Positions 10,725 through 21,377 of a stretch of 56,804 bases of DNA are shown piece after piece. This DNA is from Nemertoderma westbladi (Eukaryota > Xenacoelomorpha > Nemertodermatida > Nemertodermatidae): positions 1 through 56,804 of the forward strand of contig JAUCBJ010007058.1 in assembly GCA_032718475.1 (NCBI GenBank), in the 5' to 3' direction. A model generated the notes under the pieces. That model was given only the letters and a program-made list of their open reading frames with translations, had not been told where the DNA came from and did not search any database. The translations under genes and the position numbers were made by a program. The stretch's first letter is position 1, and each line of letters opens with the position of its first letter.

Positions 10725-12753
10725 GGGGTGCGTCATTAACTATTCTAACTCACCTGTAGGGGGCGTCATTAACTAATCTAACTCACCTCTAGGGGGCGTC
10801 ATTAACTAATCTAACTCACCTCTAGGGGGCGTCATTAACTAATCTAACTCACCTCTAGGGGGCGTCATTAACTAATCTAACTCACCTCTAGGGGGCGTCA
10901 TTAACTAATCTAACTCACCTCTAGGGGGCGCCATTAACTAATCTAACTCACCTCTAGGGGGCGCCATTAACTAATCTAACTCACCTCTAGGGGGCGCCAT
11001 TAACTAATCTAACTCACCTCTAGGGGGCGCCATTAACTAATCTAACTCACCTCTAGGGGGCGCCATTAACTAATCTAACTCACCTCTAGGGGGCGCCATT
11101 AACTAATCTGACTCACCTCTAGGGGGCGCCATTAACTAATCTAACTCACCTCTAGGGGGCGCCATTAACTAATCTAACTCACCTCTAGGGGGCGCCATTA
11201 ACTAATCTAACTCACCTCTAGGGGGCGCCATTAACTAATCTAACTCACCTCTAGGGGGCGCCATTAACTAATCTAACTCACCTCTAGGGGGCGCCATTAA
11301 CTAATCTAACTCACCTCTAGGGGGCGCCATTAACTAATCTAACTCACCTCTAGGGGGCGCCATTAACTAATCTAACTCACCTCTAGGGGGCGCCATTAAC
11401 TAATCTAACTCACCTCTAGGGGGCGCCATTAACTAATCTAACTCACCTCTAGGGGGCGCCATTAACTAATCTAACTCACCTCTAGGGGGCGCCATTAACT
11501 AATCTAACTCACCTCTAGGGTGCGCCATTAACTAATCTAACTCACCTCTAGGGTGCGCCATTAACTAATCTAACTCACCTCTAGGGGGCGCCATTAACTA
11601 ATCTAACTCACCTCTAGGGGGCGCCATTAACTAATCTAACTCACCTCTCGGGTGCGCCATTAACTAATCTAACTCACCTCTAGGGGGCGCCATTAACTAA
11701 TCTAACTCACCTCTAGGGGGCGCCATTAACTAATCTAACTCACCTCTAGGGGGCGCCATTAACTAATCCAACTCACCTGTAGGGGGCGCCATTAACTAAT
11801 CTAACTCACCTCTAGGGGGTGCCATTAACTAATCTAACTCACCTCTAGGGGGCGCCATTAACTAATCTAACTCACCTGTAGGGGGCGCCATTAACTACTC
11901 TTACTCACCTCTAGGGGGCGCCATTAACTAATCTAACTCACCTCTAGGGGGCGCCATTAACTAATCTAACTCACCTCTAGGGGGCGCCATTAACTAATCT
12001 AACTCAACTCTTGGGGGCGCCATTAACTAATCTGACTCACCTCTAGGGGGTGCCATTAACTAATCTAACTCACCTCTAGGGGGCGTCATTAACTAATCTA
12101 ACTCACCTCTAGGGGGTGCCATTAACTAATCTAACTCACCTCTAGGGGGCGCCATTAACTAATCTAACTCACCTGTAGGGGGCGCCATTAACTAATCTAA
12201 CTCACCTCTAGGGGGCGCCATTAACTAATCTAACTCACCTCTAGGGGCGCCATTAACTAATCTAACTCACCTCTAGGGTGCGCCATTAACTAATCTAACT
12301 CACCTCTAGGGGGCGCCATTAACTAATCTAACTCAACTCTTGGGGGCGCCATTAACTAATCTAACTCACCTCTAGGGGGCGCCATTAACTAATCTAACTC
12401 ACCTCTAGGGGGCGCCATTAACTAATATAACTCACCTCTAGGGGGCGCCATTAACTAATCTAACTCACCTCTAGGGTGCGCCATTAACTAATCTAACTCA
12501 CCTCTAGGGGGCGCCATTAACTAATCTAACTCAACTCTTGGGGGCGCCATTAACTAATCTAACTCACCTCTAGGGGGCGCCATTAACTAATCTAACTCAC
12601 CTCTAGGGGGCGCCATTAACTAATCTAACTCACCTCTAGGGGGCGCCATTAACTAATCTGACTCACCTCTAGGGGGCGCCATTAACTAATCTAACTCACA
12701 TCTAGGGGGCGCCATTAACTAATCTAACTCACCTCTAGGGTGCTCCTTTAACT
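10725..12753 (+). repeat. 33-bp splice-junction minisatellite, array 1 (about 61 units)
   Basis: Tandem 33-bp units (TTAACTAATCTAACTCACCT followed by CTAGGGGGCGCCA on the plus strand). On the minus strand each unit reads CCTAGAG then GTGAGTTAG, a strong 5' splice site. The last unit on the right overlaps the end of glycosyltransferase exon 2: exon bases GTTAAAGGAGCACCCTAGAG match the repeat with 2 mismatches in 20. The array occupies nearly all of intron 2 (12732-10689) and ends 36 bp before the exon 3 acceptor. Variants include GCGTC units at the left end, GGGTGCG units, and CTCAACTCTTGG units. Confidence 0.97.
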
Positions 12754-12979
12754 TTTCTAACCGATCATCCAATATTTTGCGAACCCTTTTCATCCACTCT
12801 TCACTCCACGGAGTCCCAGCTCGCATTGGTCCAATTATTCCCATGGTTGTCTTTGAACCCTCCCTGTGCTCTGTACATAACGACACGTCATTATCGCGAA
12901 GGTATAGGTAACGCGAATAACTTGAGTTGACAGCGATGATATCAATGTCGGTGTAGACTCCACCGTACAATCTAAGAAT
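12733..12979 (-). CDS. Glycosyltransferase gene 1, exon 2 (DXD exon)
   Basis: This 247-nt exon runs from the acceptor TGTGTCCCCCAG (before 12979) to the donor CCTAGAG/GTGAGTTAG at 12733/12732. It carries the catalytic signature of DXD glycosyltransferases: LRLYGGVYTDIDIIAV, where the DID aspartates bind the metal-nucleotide-sugar complex. A conserved-looking segment MGIIGPMRAGTPWSEEW follows. It joins exon 1 in phase 0 (HKADYFRGE then ILRLYGG), exactly as expected for the family, and leaves in phase 1. Reading past the donor gives a stop within five codons (GELD then TAG). The donor lies in the first unit of the 33-bp array. It is 99 percent identical to the gene 2 exon (two differences in 247). 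Confidence 0.9.
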
Positions 12980-13144
12980 CTGGGGGACACAATAGTTCAA
13001 CGTTCGTAAATAATCGCGGTGGATTCAAACGTAATAGGCCTATTATTTATAGTTCGATATTGCATATGCACAAAAAACGTTGTCTATGCTGTGTACGTGA
13101 AAAGCGAAAAACACAAACTCCTATGTTCCTCGCTTTTGGCAGTA

Positions 13145-13265
13145 ACCCATGCTCTATGCATCTCCAAAAACGATTATTCATCCCCCAAAAGCAATTTTAT
13201 ATTCAATCTCCCTAAAATAATTACTTGTCAAACAAAAACAATTCTTCCAGCACCAAATAATTTAT
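13145..13265 (-). repeat. T/G-rich repeat family, partial arm (locus 1)
   Basis: On the minus strand this reads as degenerate repeats of the TTTTTGGGGGATGAATAAT type, starting with TTTGGTGCTGGAAGAATT and containing TTGACAAGTAATTA. The same order is seen at 47793 onward on the plus strand. With the opposite-strand block at 13640-13940 it forms an inverted pair inside intron 1 of gene 1. Confidence 0.7.
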
Positions 13266-13639
13266 AGAAAATTTATTTAGACAAATTCATTCATTATTTA
13301 ATTCCATAAAACAAACAAAATTTTTAAACATATACCGACGATCCTCGGGTGAGTAGGCCCTACAAAAGACAGACCCAATTAATTAACCAGCATACAGTAA
13401 TCTTGTAACATGTGTTAACTTTAGTTTACCGGTCAGCCGGTATGGTTTTAGTTCCCCCAACACGCCTCTGTAACCTGCTCCGCTGCTCCTTTAAAAGCCA
13501 ATAGGACCTAAACGCTCTTTGGGACCTAATGCGACTTTACCTCTTTGTTTTGTATTGTACAGAACGGGCAGTAAAGTCTTGGGTCTTTGTTTTGTACTCA
13601 CCCGACGATACTCGTACCAATGGTCTTCAACTGGAGTCT

Positions 13640-13940
13640 GTAACTAAGAGTCGGTTAATTTTGGCAGTATATTTTATTATTTTGGGGGAATAAGTATTTA
13701 TTTTGGGGGAAAATGTATTAATTTTGGGAAAATTTGTATTTATTTTAGGGGTGTGTCATTTATTTTGGTGTTGAATAATTATTTTTGGTATTGAACAATT
13801 TAAAAATTATAATTATATTTGGGGTACAATATTTTATTTGTTGTTGAATAATATTTTTGGGGTGACATTATTTGAATTAGTGTTATAAAATGTTTTTGTT
13901 GAAATTTTCGCCAATTTTGGTGTGACTTTAATTGTAGCCA
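13640..13940 (+). repeat. T/G-rich repeat family, second arm (locus 1)
   Basis: Degenerate units such as TTATTTTGGGGGAAAATGTA. The right end (GAAATTTTCGCCAATTTTGG then TTGTAGCCAATATAA) matches the reverse complement of 46995-47045, so this is a dispersed element rather than a local slippage product. It ends about 18 bp from the exon 1 donor of glycosyltransferase gene 1. No ORF is present. Confidence 0.75.
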
Positions 13941-13957
13941 ATATAATTTATACATAC

Positions 13958-14740
13958 CTCACCCCTAAAATAGTCTGCTTTGTGGGCACCAATAAGGTAA
14001 GAGAAGGCCGGATGAAGGTCAGGAATAAACCGACCAATAGTTGAATCATTCACTAAAACCACAATAAATTCAGGTTGCTGTTGGCAACGCAAAGTTGTTA
14101 AACAAAGATTCTCAAAATCAGGCCGAGTGTTATCATTATCCCAGAAAACCCAATGAATTGGTTTCCCGTATAGAGTTTTAACGCCAAATTCATTTAGCGT
14201 GTGATTAATGAAGTCCGACACGTTGTGGTTGGCTTGGACGTCTAGAAGATTATCAAGTTGCCCCTGCCAATAAATATAGTCGCTGTTGTCGAATGTTTCA
14301 TTAAAATCTCCAACTGTAAAATTTTGAGATGCGTTAAAGTCCAGGCATACATTGCCGGTACCAGTAGTACCTGAATCCAGTTGTATCAGTACAGTGTTAT
14401 TGTCTATTTGCAAATCATCAACGCCGGTACTACTCTTATAATCATTGGTACTACCGGTGACTAATAATGGTTGACTGGTAAAATTAGTAATATTTAATGT
14501 GACTTCTTGTTCGTAAATATGATGGATTTTAGGTTTAGGTAATATTGCTATTCTATTAATAGATATGGTCCCTGTAGCAACGGCATTATAGCGGAAAATA
14601 TAAAAGTTTGACAACAGAAATATCAGGCAAGTTACCACAATAAAGCAAAACATCAAACGCCATTTCGTTGCAGACCCTGAAGACAAAGATACACCACATC
14701 CAATGATTTTTTCAAACGTCATCGCAGACACAGATCGCAT
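13958..14740 (-). CDS. Glycosyltransferase gene 1, exon 1 (type II membrane, GT32-like)
   Basis: This 261-codon first exon starts at ATG 14740 and ends at a donor (GGTGAG then GTATGTAT). Residues 1-28 are a short cytosolic tail and 29-49 a hydrophobic signal anchor. A Ser/Thr/Asn-rich stem of about 90 residues with several NxT/S sites follows. From about residue 130 the catalytic domain begins, including GKPIHWVFWDNDNTRPDFEN and the segment ending HKADYFRGE. This layout fits a Golgi-lumen sugar transferase of the Gly_transf_sug (DXD) group, related to alpha-1,4-Gal/GlcNAc transferases and OCH1-like GT32 enzymes. Donor and acceptor sugars cannot be told. An alternative start is Met7. The 397-nt 3' part is 98 percent identical to gene 2, while the tail and stem are not. 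Confidence 0.88.
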
Positions 14741-16464
14741 GAACAGAACTCGGTTTCCAGTAGCATGATATTATTTTCTCTTCCTTTGTTGAATCATATT
14801 GTCAAATTGTAGCAATATTAAGTAAGGTAAGAAATCCATATTATCATTCCAGTATTCTGGCTTAACAATTATCATTGATATATTATCAGCAGACTATTAT
14901 TTATATTCTATTCATATAGCTGTATCTGTGTATAGGCAGACCTATTACCGGTACTGTATTAGTAGGCCTATTAGAACTGTAGAATGGAATTACATTAGGG
15001 CCTATAATTATAATAATTAATTCTGTAATTAGGGCAGTAGGGGCATATCATTCTAATTAAATAGGCCTAATTCTGGGAGTAATTACAATTATTGGTATAT
15101 TAAAATTATAATTATTGGTAATTATTACTAGGCCTAATTTTTTTACAAAAAGAAAGTAAGATTTTTTGTCTGACTTTATAAATTTGAGTTACCGGGTTGG
15201 GCCAGGCCCAATCCTGCAATCCAGGATTTCAGCTTTCATCCTCGCTTCACTGGTCGATAAATTGCAGTAGAGTAGCAGAGTATAGGAGTAGTGGAAGGGT
15301 TTTACCGGTCAGCCGGTACCGTACCGTACAGCCGTACTCGTACTGTCAACTGCAGAACTGCTGAACTGTCTGACTGTGGAAGATCATAGAAGAAGATTAC
15401 CCATGGTGCAGTGGTGGTGAACAGGCATTCCTTGGCCGAGCCGAAAATATTCTCCCATTCATAATCCGAATTTTCGAGGAATAGGCATTATCGATATGAT
15501 AGGGATAGAAAGCCTACCGGCAGACCGGTACCATAGTTCAGAGTTAAAGCATATTACTGTATTATTTTCGAGGCCGAAGGTAGCGGAAAAATATACTTTT
15601 ACTATTTCAGTATTTCGAGGAAATGTAGAATTTGAATTTCCTATTTAAGTAGGCCTACCGTACCGGTGGGGTAAAAAATACTTTGAATTTGAAGTTTAAC
15701 ACATACAGACATACCGGTAGCCTAACAGTTTAACATAGGGTCCTGTCCTACTGCAACTGCAGTACAGCAGTAGGTAGGCCTACTGACCACTGACATAACA
15801 AAGTTACTGGTATCGCAAATTTGATGTCAATTACCGGTAGGGGTAGTTGGGTAGGGGCCTAATGAAATATACGCCCCTACAGCCCTAGGTCTAAAGCATG
15901 ACAGCATGAAAGACGCTAATCACATCATACATCTCACCAATATTAAATTATATTAAGATCTCGACAAATTATTTAATCTATTTAAAAATAATCTCAAAAT
16001 TTAATCTAATTTAATAAATGGGGTACCGGTATCTCGACGAAATTCTATCCAAAACAACCAGGATAACGGTAGCCTAAAGCCTGAAAGCAGTGTAAACGAG
16101 AAAACACCAAGATAATATCTAAATCGCTAAAATCTTAAGTCAATATCAAAATATATAAAATAGCACATTAAATAACTTTTTAATCAACCCTTCACCAATT
16201 CACCTAACCTTCTGAACTCCTCCCCTCTCTCCTTCATCCACACATACCCTCACACATACAATCAGCTATTTCTCCAACCCAGCTGAATCACACAAAACCA
16301 ATCTCAAACAAAAGGCACCACACCAAATAATAACAATCAATCAACTATGTAATAAATAATAACACTACAGCAGTGTGAGTGAGCCACAGCAAGTGAGCCA
16401 CCGATTCCTACAAACTACGCATAGGCCTACGTGTAGGTCGAAAAGATTTACCCCAGCCAATTAG
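14741..16464. other. Non-coding, upstream of gene 1, ACCGGT-rich
   Basis: No coding-like ORF. The region lies upstream of the gene 1 start and would hold its promoter, but no promoter element can be named with support. It is unusually rich in short palindromes ACCGGT, GGTACC and AGGCCT, a feature shared by several other non-coding stretches of this window. Confidence 0.4.
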
Positions 16465-16524
16465 ATTTGTTTCCCCGAGTTTCAGAGTTTTGTAAAGTCA
16501 TTCGAATGGTAGGTGCTAAAATGC

Positions 16525-16592
16525 ACAACGAGCAACAATGAGCAACTATAAGCAACAATGAGTAACAACGTGCAACAACGAGCAACAATGAG
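16525..16592 (+). repeat. 10/20-bp repeat, outer part of left arm
   Basis: Six to seven units of AGCAACAATG type, cut off at 16592 by the Gypsy-1 insertion. The array resumes at 21626 after a duplicated ATGAG. Confidence 0.9.
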
Positions 16593-16840
16593 TGTGGTGA
16601 TAATATATGGCTCGCCCCACGGACACCCTGGGACGAGGGGGGAGAGACCTACCGGGGTTAGACAGTCAGTATGTCGGTGTTAGTCAGAGTTTGGCAGTAC
16701 ATATTCTGTTATTAGGCTACTTACTACATGCCGTGACCGGTCCCCGGAGGACCCTATTATACATATATATCTGATAGTATCTGCTCCAGACAGAGGTTTT
16801 ATTCGTCTGCTGCCTCGCAGCAATAGTAGATACGCCCACA
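16593..16840 (+). repeat. Gypsy-1 5' LTR (248 bp)
   Basis: Begins TGTGGTGATAATATATGG and ends TACGCCCACA, with TG...CA ends. It differs from the 3' LTR at only 4 of 248 positions (98.4 percent identity), which indicates a recent insertion. ATGAG precedes it at 16588-16592 and follows the 3' LTR at 21626-21630, giving a perfect 5-bp target-site duplication. Confidence 0.98.
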
Positions 16841-16858
16841 TGGCGCAGTGTGTAGGAT
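16841..16858 (+). promoter_or_regulatory. Gypsy-1 primer-binding site
   Basis: TGGCGCAGTGTGTAGGAT directly follows the 5' LTR. It starts with TGG, as expected for pairing with the CCA end of a tRNA primer. The tRNA identity was not determined. Confidence 0.75.
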
Positions 16859-16869
16859 AATTTGGGCCC

Positions 16870-17691
16870 ATGCCGCCTAAATCCAAAGGGAAGATCACGT
16901 CCCCGCCCACGGCGGACAGCAGCGACGGCGACGAAACTCTAGAAGCCCGAGGCGGCAGTCGCGCCCCTATCCGAATGGACGACCTCGCGTGAATCCTCGT
17001 CCAACAGCAGACTGCTATGGCTCAGCTGCTGGCGCAACAGCAGGAGGACGCCAACCGTCGCCAGGAGGCTGCGGATGACCGCCTACTTCAACAACAGGCG
17101 GCCGCGGACGACCGCATCGCTAAACTCCTCGCGGCTTTACAACCCGGCGTGGCGGCGGCCGCCACACCGGAACTACCGACGACCCAACCCACGTACGCGG
17201 GGGCCGTCACGAACCCGGCTCCCCGACGCCGGGTAATCGACATCTCAACGATGGAGAAGATCGACGTGGACGTCGAGTTCTCCATGTTCCGCCGGTGGAG
17301 ACAGGCGTGGCGGGTCCACGCCCACCGACAACAGGTCGCTACGTTCCCGCGGGCCGAGCAGGTTTACACGCTCGTTGCTGCCCTCGGTAGCGGCCTACAG
17401 GAGACCATCCGCGTCACCCTACACGTGGACATTGACGCGGACGATACAACCACGGAGACGGTCCTCGATGCACTCCAGGGCCACCTCCGCGCCAAGAGGA
17501 GTATCGCGATCGACGCGATCAAGTTCCACGAGCGCCGGCAAGGCGCGACCGAGGGATTCGATTCCTTCCGGGTGGCCCTGGAGGATCTCGCAGACACTGC
17601 GGAGCTCTGCGGGAACTGCCGCGACCGGCAGATCGTTACCCAGATCCTAGTGGGTCTCCGATGTTCAGAGACCCGGACGGAACTCCTCTAG
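16870..17691 (+). pseudogene. Gypsy-1 gag (N-terminal and capsid part) with two stops
   Basis: The frame opens at ATG 16870 (MPPKSKGK...), 30 bp after the LTR, and is interrupted by TGA at 16990-16992 (codon 41) and TAG at 17689-17691. Between them 224 codons are open from Met 17017: a Gln-rich N-terminal coiled-coil stretch, then a capsid-like region typical of gypsy Gag. After the TAG the same frame continues directly into nucleocapsid and pol without a shift, so the element was built as a single gag-pol frame. The first stop looks like a CGA-to-TGA change, an inference. The TAG at the gag/pol side could be a readthrough site, but it falls within capsid-like sequence rather than after the zinc knuckles. 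A nonsense mutation is therefore more likely. Confidence 0.9.
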
Positions 17692-20600
17692 GTTCTTCCT
17701 CAACCGACCCTCGAGGACTGCGTGAGGATCGCGCAGAGCGTGGAAGCCAGCGAACGGAACGACTCGATCCTCGCGAGCGGGAAACCAGTAAACAAACTCT
17801 CCACATACAAACGCGAACGCTCGACCTCCCGCAACCCCGCTATCTCCCGCTCCCCGATGGGCACCCGGAACTCATCACCCGACCCCGCGTGGCGGAACAC
17901 TAGCGGCCGCAGTTGCGGCAACTGCGGCCGGGAACCCCATGAGGCGGGCTCGGAATGCCCCGCCAAGGGGGTCAAGTGCCATGGCTGTGGCAGGACGGGG
18001 CATATCAAGCGGATGTGCCGGTCCCGATCCGCCACCAAGAAGAGGGTGTCCACAGTGTACCACTGCCAGAGTATTAGCAGCGTTGCCAACAATCAGGAAA
18101 CAGCCTGCAAACTCTCTTATATCGCGGTGGGCCTGACGGACTCCGGGATCGGGAACCTCAAGGGGACGGTTCGTCACTCCCTCCCGGACAGCGGTGCGGC
18201 CGCTAACATCTTCAACCAGGGACTGTTTCTCCGGTTCGGAGGGCGACTCGACGACCTCCTCCCGCTTCGAGATGACGACAAGTTCGAGGCGGCCAACCGA
18301 CTCCCCATGGCGGCCGTGGGGCGGTACCCAGTGGAGATCAACTACTGCGGGACGACGGCGACCACCGAGCTGGTCATCTCTCCCGAGTCCGACGGACTGA
18401 TCCTCTCGAAGAAGACCATCCAGGACCTGGACATCCTCCCGCGCACCTTCCCGGCTCCCCTACACAGCCGCGGAACCGTCGCTTCTGTTGCTCCGTCCCC
18501 GGCGATCCGCTCCCGGGACAATCTCCTCCGCGAGTTCAGCGACGTGTTTGACAATGACTCCACGCCTCTTCCGACGATGCATGGCCCGCCCATGCGTATC
18601 CAGCTAAAGGATGGGGCCAAGCCGTTCCACGTCAACGGCGCGCGACCTGTCCCGTTCGCGATGCGGAACGAGGTGAAAGAACTCCTCGACAAGCTAGAGC
18701 GACGGGAAGTCATCGCCCGGGTCGAGGAACCTACGGAATGGGCCCATCCAATGACGGTGGCGCCTAAACCCAACGGAGGACTGCGACTCTGCGTGGACCT
18801 CCGCCACCTAAACTCGGAGGTCCGACGCCCCTATTACCCAACGCCGAATCCACGGACCGCTGTCGCCGGAGTCTCCACGACTGCAAAGATTTTCTCCGTG
18901 TTCGACGCAGCCAGTGGCTACTGGCAGGTTCCCCTCGACGAGGACTCCCAACTCCTCACCACCTTCGCGACTCCCTGGGGCCGGTACTGTCACACTCGTA
19001 GCGTGATGGGGCTGATCTCGTCCGGCGATGAGTTTAACCGTCGAGGCGACGACGCCATCCAGGGACTTCCTAACCTCATCAAGGTCGTAGACGATGTACT
19101 CCTCCACGACGATACGATGGAGGAGCACATGCAGAACATCGCGAGGTTTATGGAGCGGTGCCGGACCTACGGGATCACGTTACACCCGGGGAAGGTTCAG
19201 TTTGCCCAGACTGAGGTTCGGTTCGCTGGGTACCTCGTCGGCGCCTCTGGGATAAAAGCCGACCCTGAGAAACTGAAGGCGATCGCCGGCTTCCCCCGCC
19301 CTGGGAACATCACCGATCTCCGGAGCTTCCTCGGACTGGTGGAGCAACTCACTTTGTTCTCAGCAGACATCGCTGCCGCGATGTCCCCGCTACGTCCCCT
19401 CCTAAGCACGAAGGCGACCTTCATCTGGACGGTGGACCACGAACGGGCCTTCGAGGCCACCAAGCTGGCTCTGACGTCACCGCCGGCCCTCGTCCCGTTC
19501 GACACGACCCGGGAGACCCGCCTAGTGACAGACGCGTCCCGGCTGAAGGGCCTCGGCTACGCCCTCCTCCAACTTCACGGGGAGGACTGGAAGCTGGTCG
19601 AGTGCGGCTCGAGGTTCACCACCGAGACCGAGTCCCGGTATGCCATGGTAGAACTCGAGCTGCTCGCCGTCGTATGGGCAGTGCAGAAGTGCCGTATGTA
19701 CCTTCTCGGCCTCCCACACTTTAACCTAATCGTTGACCACCAGCCGTTGGTGACGATCATCGACAAGTACACGGTGGACGCGACCGACAACACGCACCTC
19801 CAGCGGCTCAAAACGAAACTGGCTCCCTACCAGTTTACCACCACGTGGACAAAGGGGAAGGACCACGCCATAGCCGACGCGTTGTCCCGCGCCCCCGTCA
19901 ACGACCCGACATCGGATGACATTGTGGACGACGGCGAAATGGCGACGTACATCCGGGCTGTCACCCGCCAGACCGCCGCCGACATAACCGGCTCCGATTC
20001 CGCCCACCTCGCGGATCCAGTCCTCGATGAACTCGCCCGACTGGCTCGGGACGATCCGGACTACAAAGCCCTACTCGCGGCTATCGAGGCTAGGTTTCCG
20101 GAATCCACCCGGACGAACCCAGCGGTGAACATCTTCTGGTCTGTCCGGGACCAGTTAACCACGGACGGGGACCTGGCCCTGCTGGGCCATCGCATTGTGG
20201 TCCCCACAGCGTCGCGGAAATCTACCCTTACGCGCCTCCACGCCTCGCACCAGGGGGTGGAGAAGACGCTACGACGTGCCCGGCAGTGTGTCTACTGGCC
20301 GGGCATAACTAACGATGTCCGGACGACCGTGGGCGCTTGCAGCGAATGTCTGACCGGCCGATCGAGCCAGACAAAGGAGTCGTTCCAGTCGGAACCTCCA
20401 CCCACTCGACCCTTCGAGGACGTTTCGGGGGACTTCTTCTCCCTTGGGGCGAAGCACTTCCTGGCCGCCGCCGACCGATATTCCGGATGGCCGGAAGTGT
20501 ACTCGTTTTCCGCCCCACCTACTGCCGACCGGACAATCACCGCCCTGCGAGACTGGTTCATCCGGTACGGGGTGCCGACCCGCTTTCGCTCGGATGGCGG

Positions 20601-21318
20601 GACCCCTTTCACCGCGGCAGCGACGACGAAATTCCTGAAGGAATGGGGGGTCACACCGGTCACGTCGTCACCGGAATACCCCCAGAGTAACGGGCACGCC
20701 GAGTCGGCGGTAAAGGCCCTGAAGAGCCTTCTGGTAAAGACCGGGGGCTCTACTACGTCCGAAGTGTTCCTGGAGGGGCTCCTGGAACTCCGCAACAGCC
20801 CCAGGGAGAGCGGCTCTTCCCCAGCGGACATTGTCTTCGGACACCCAATGCGGACGCGTGTCCCAGCTCACCACACCGCCTTCGCCCGGACTATACAAGA
20901 GACCCGGACGGAGCTAGACCGGGTGGCGCCAGCCATCAAATCGGCCCGGACCACCCAGTACAACCGCGGCGCCAAAGATTTGGAACCTCTCACGGTAGGC
21001 GCCCGGGTAAGGGTTCAACACCCGACCACCAAGCGATGGGATCGCGCTGGAACCGTCGTAGAGACCGGTTCCCACCGGAAGTATACAGTCCGGATGCCGT
21101 CCGGACGCACCCTTGTCCGGAACCGACGCTTACTAATCCCGGACACCGCCCACCAGGCGACACCAATAGGCCCTCCGCCACCGGATGCGGCCCCAACGGG
21201 ACCCACACCCACCAAGAAACTGCGTTGGCGTGAACCCCTAGTGGAAACTCAGACCTTCGATAAACTTTCAGTTTCGAGGTATCCAAAACGGACGCGTCAG
21301 CAACCCGACAGACTGTAG
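17692..21318 (+). CDS. Gypsy-1 nucleocapsid and pol polyprotein
   Basis: Open for about 1,208 codons in the gag frame (first Met at 17722, used for numbering). Two zinc-knuckle-like motifs lie at residues 65-99, the second a canonical CX2CX4HX4C. The aspartic protease has DSGA at 156. Reverse transcriptase spans about 300-480 with VVDD at 455-458. RNase H has Asp604 (VTDAS) and a downstream Glu. Integrase has the HHCC finger H840/H843/C873/C876 and a D904, D958, E994 triad with the standard 35-residue spacing. A small beta-barrel-like tail precedes the stop at 21316-21318. All catalytic residues I can check are present, so only the gag stops look disabling. The product would replicate the element through cytoplasmic particles and integrate the cDNA in the nucleus. 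Confidence 0.96.
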   Translation, partial: VLPQPTLEDCVRIAQSVEASERNDSILASGKPVNKLSTYKRERSTSRNPAISRSPMGTRNSSPDPAWRNTSGRSCGNCGREPHEAGSECPAKGVKCHGCGRTGHIKRMCRSRSATKKRVSTVYHCQSISSVANNQETACKLSYIAVGLTDSGIGNLKGTVRHSLPDSGAAANIFNQGLFLRFGGRLDDLLPLRDDDKFEAANRLPMAAVGRYPVEINYCGTTATTELVISPESDGLILSKKTIQDLDILPRTFPAPLHSRGTVASVAPSPAIRSRDNLLREFSDVFDNDSTPLPTMHGPPMRIQLKDGAKPFHVNGARPVPFAMRNEVKELLDKLERREVIARVEEPTEWAHPMTVAPKPNGGLRLCVDLRHLNSEVRRPYYPTPNPRTAVAGVSTTAKIFSVFDAASGYWQVPLDEDSQLLTTFATPWGRYCHTRSVMGLISSGDEFNRRGDDAIQGLPNLIKVVDDVLLHDDTMEEHMQNIARFMERCRTYGITLHPGKVQFAQTEVRFAGYLVGASGIKADPEKLKAIAGFPRPGNITDLRSFLGLVEQLTLFSADIAAAMSPLRPLLSTKATFIWTVDHERAFEATKLALTSPPALVPFDTTRETRLVTDASRLKGLGYALLQLHGEDWKLVECGSRFTTETESRYAMVELELLAVVWAVQKCRMYLLGLPHFNLIVDHQPLVTIIDKYTVDATDNTHLQRLKTKLAPYQFTTTWTKGKDHAIADALSRAPVNDPTSDDIVDDGEMATYIRAVTRQTAADITGSDSAHLADPVLDELARLARDDPDYKALLAAIEARFPESTRTNPAVNIFWSVRDQLTTDGDLALLGHRIVVPTASRKSTLTRLHASHQGVEKTLRRARQCVYWPGITNDVRTTVGACSECLTGRSSQTKESFQSEPPPTRPFEDVSGDFFSLGAKHFLAAADRYSGWPEVYSFSAPPTADRTITALRDWFIRYGVPTRFRSDGGTPFTAAATTKFLKEWGVTPVTSSPEYPQSNGHAESAVKALKSLLVKTGGSTTSEVFLEGLLELRNSPRESGSSPADIVFGHPMRTRVPAHHTAFARTIQETRTELDRVAPAIKSARTTQYNRGAKDLEPLTVGARVRVQHPTTKRWDRAGTVVETGSHRKYTVRMPSGRTLVRNRRLLIPDTAHQATPIGPPPPDAAPTGPTPTKKLRWREPLVETQTFDKLSVSRYPKRTRQQPDRL

Positions 21319-21377
21319 GACAGAACGGTTGATAGCTCGGCACAGCCTTAGACGGCTAATCCGAGCTCGTAAGGGGG

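Noticed and set aside
12719-12732. Extension of the glycosyltransferase past exon 2 to GELD-stop
   Set aside because: A strong donor lies at 12733/12732, and both paralogs have a phase-matched exon 3; the extension is intron sequence.
5567-12753. CRISPR array
   Set aside because: Units are adjacent with no unique spacers, there are no cas genes, and the DNA is eukaryotic with introns and retrotransposons.
17364-20831. Many antisense and alternative-frame ORFs over the Gypsy-1 pol
   Set aside because: High GC content keeps shadow frames open; only the gag-pol frame has recognisable domains.
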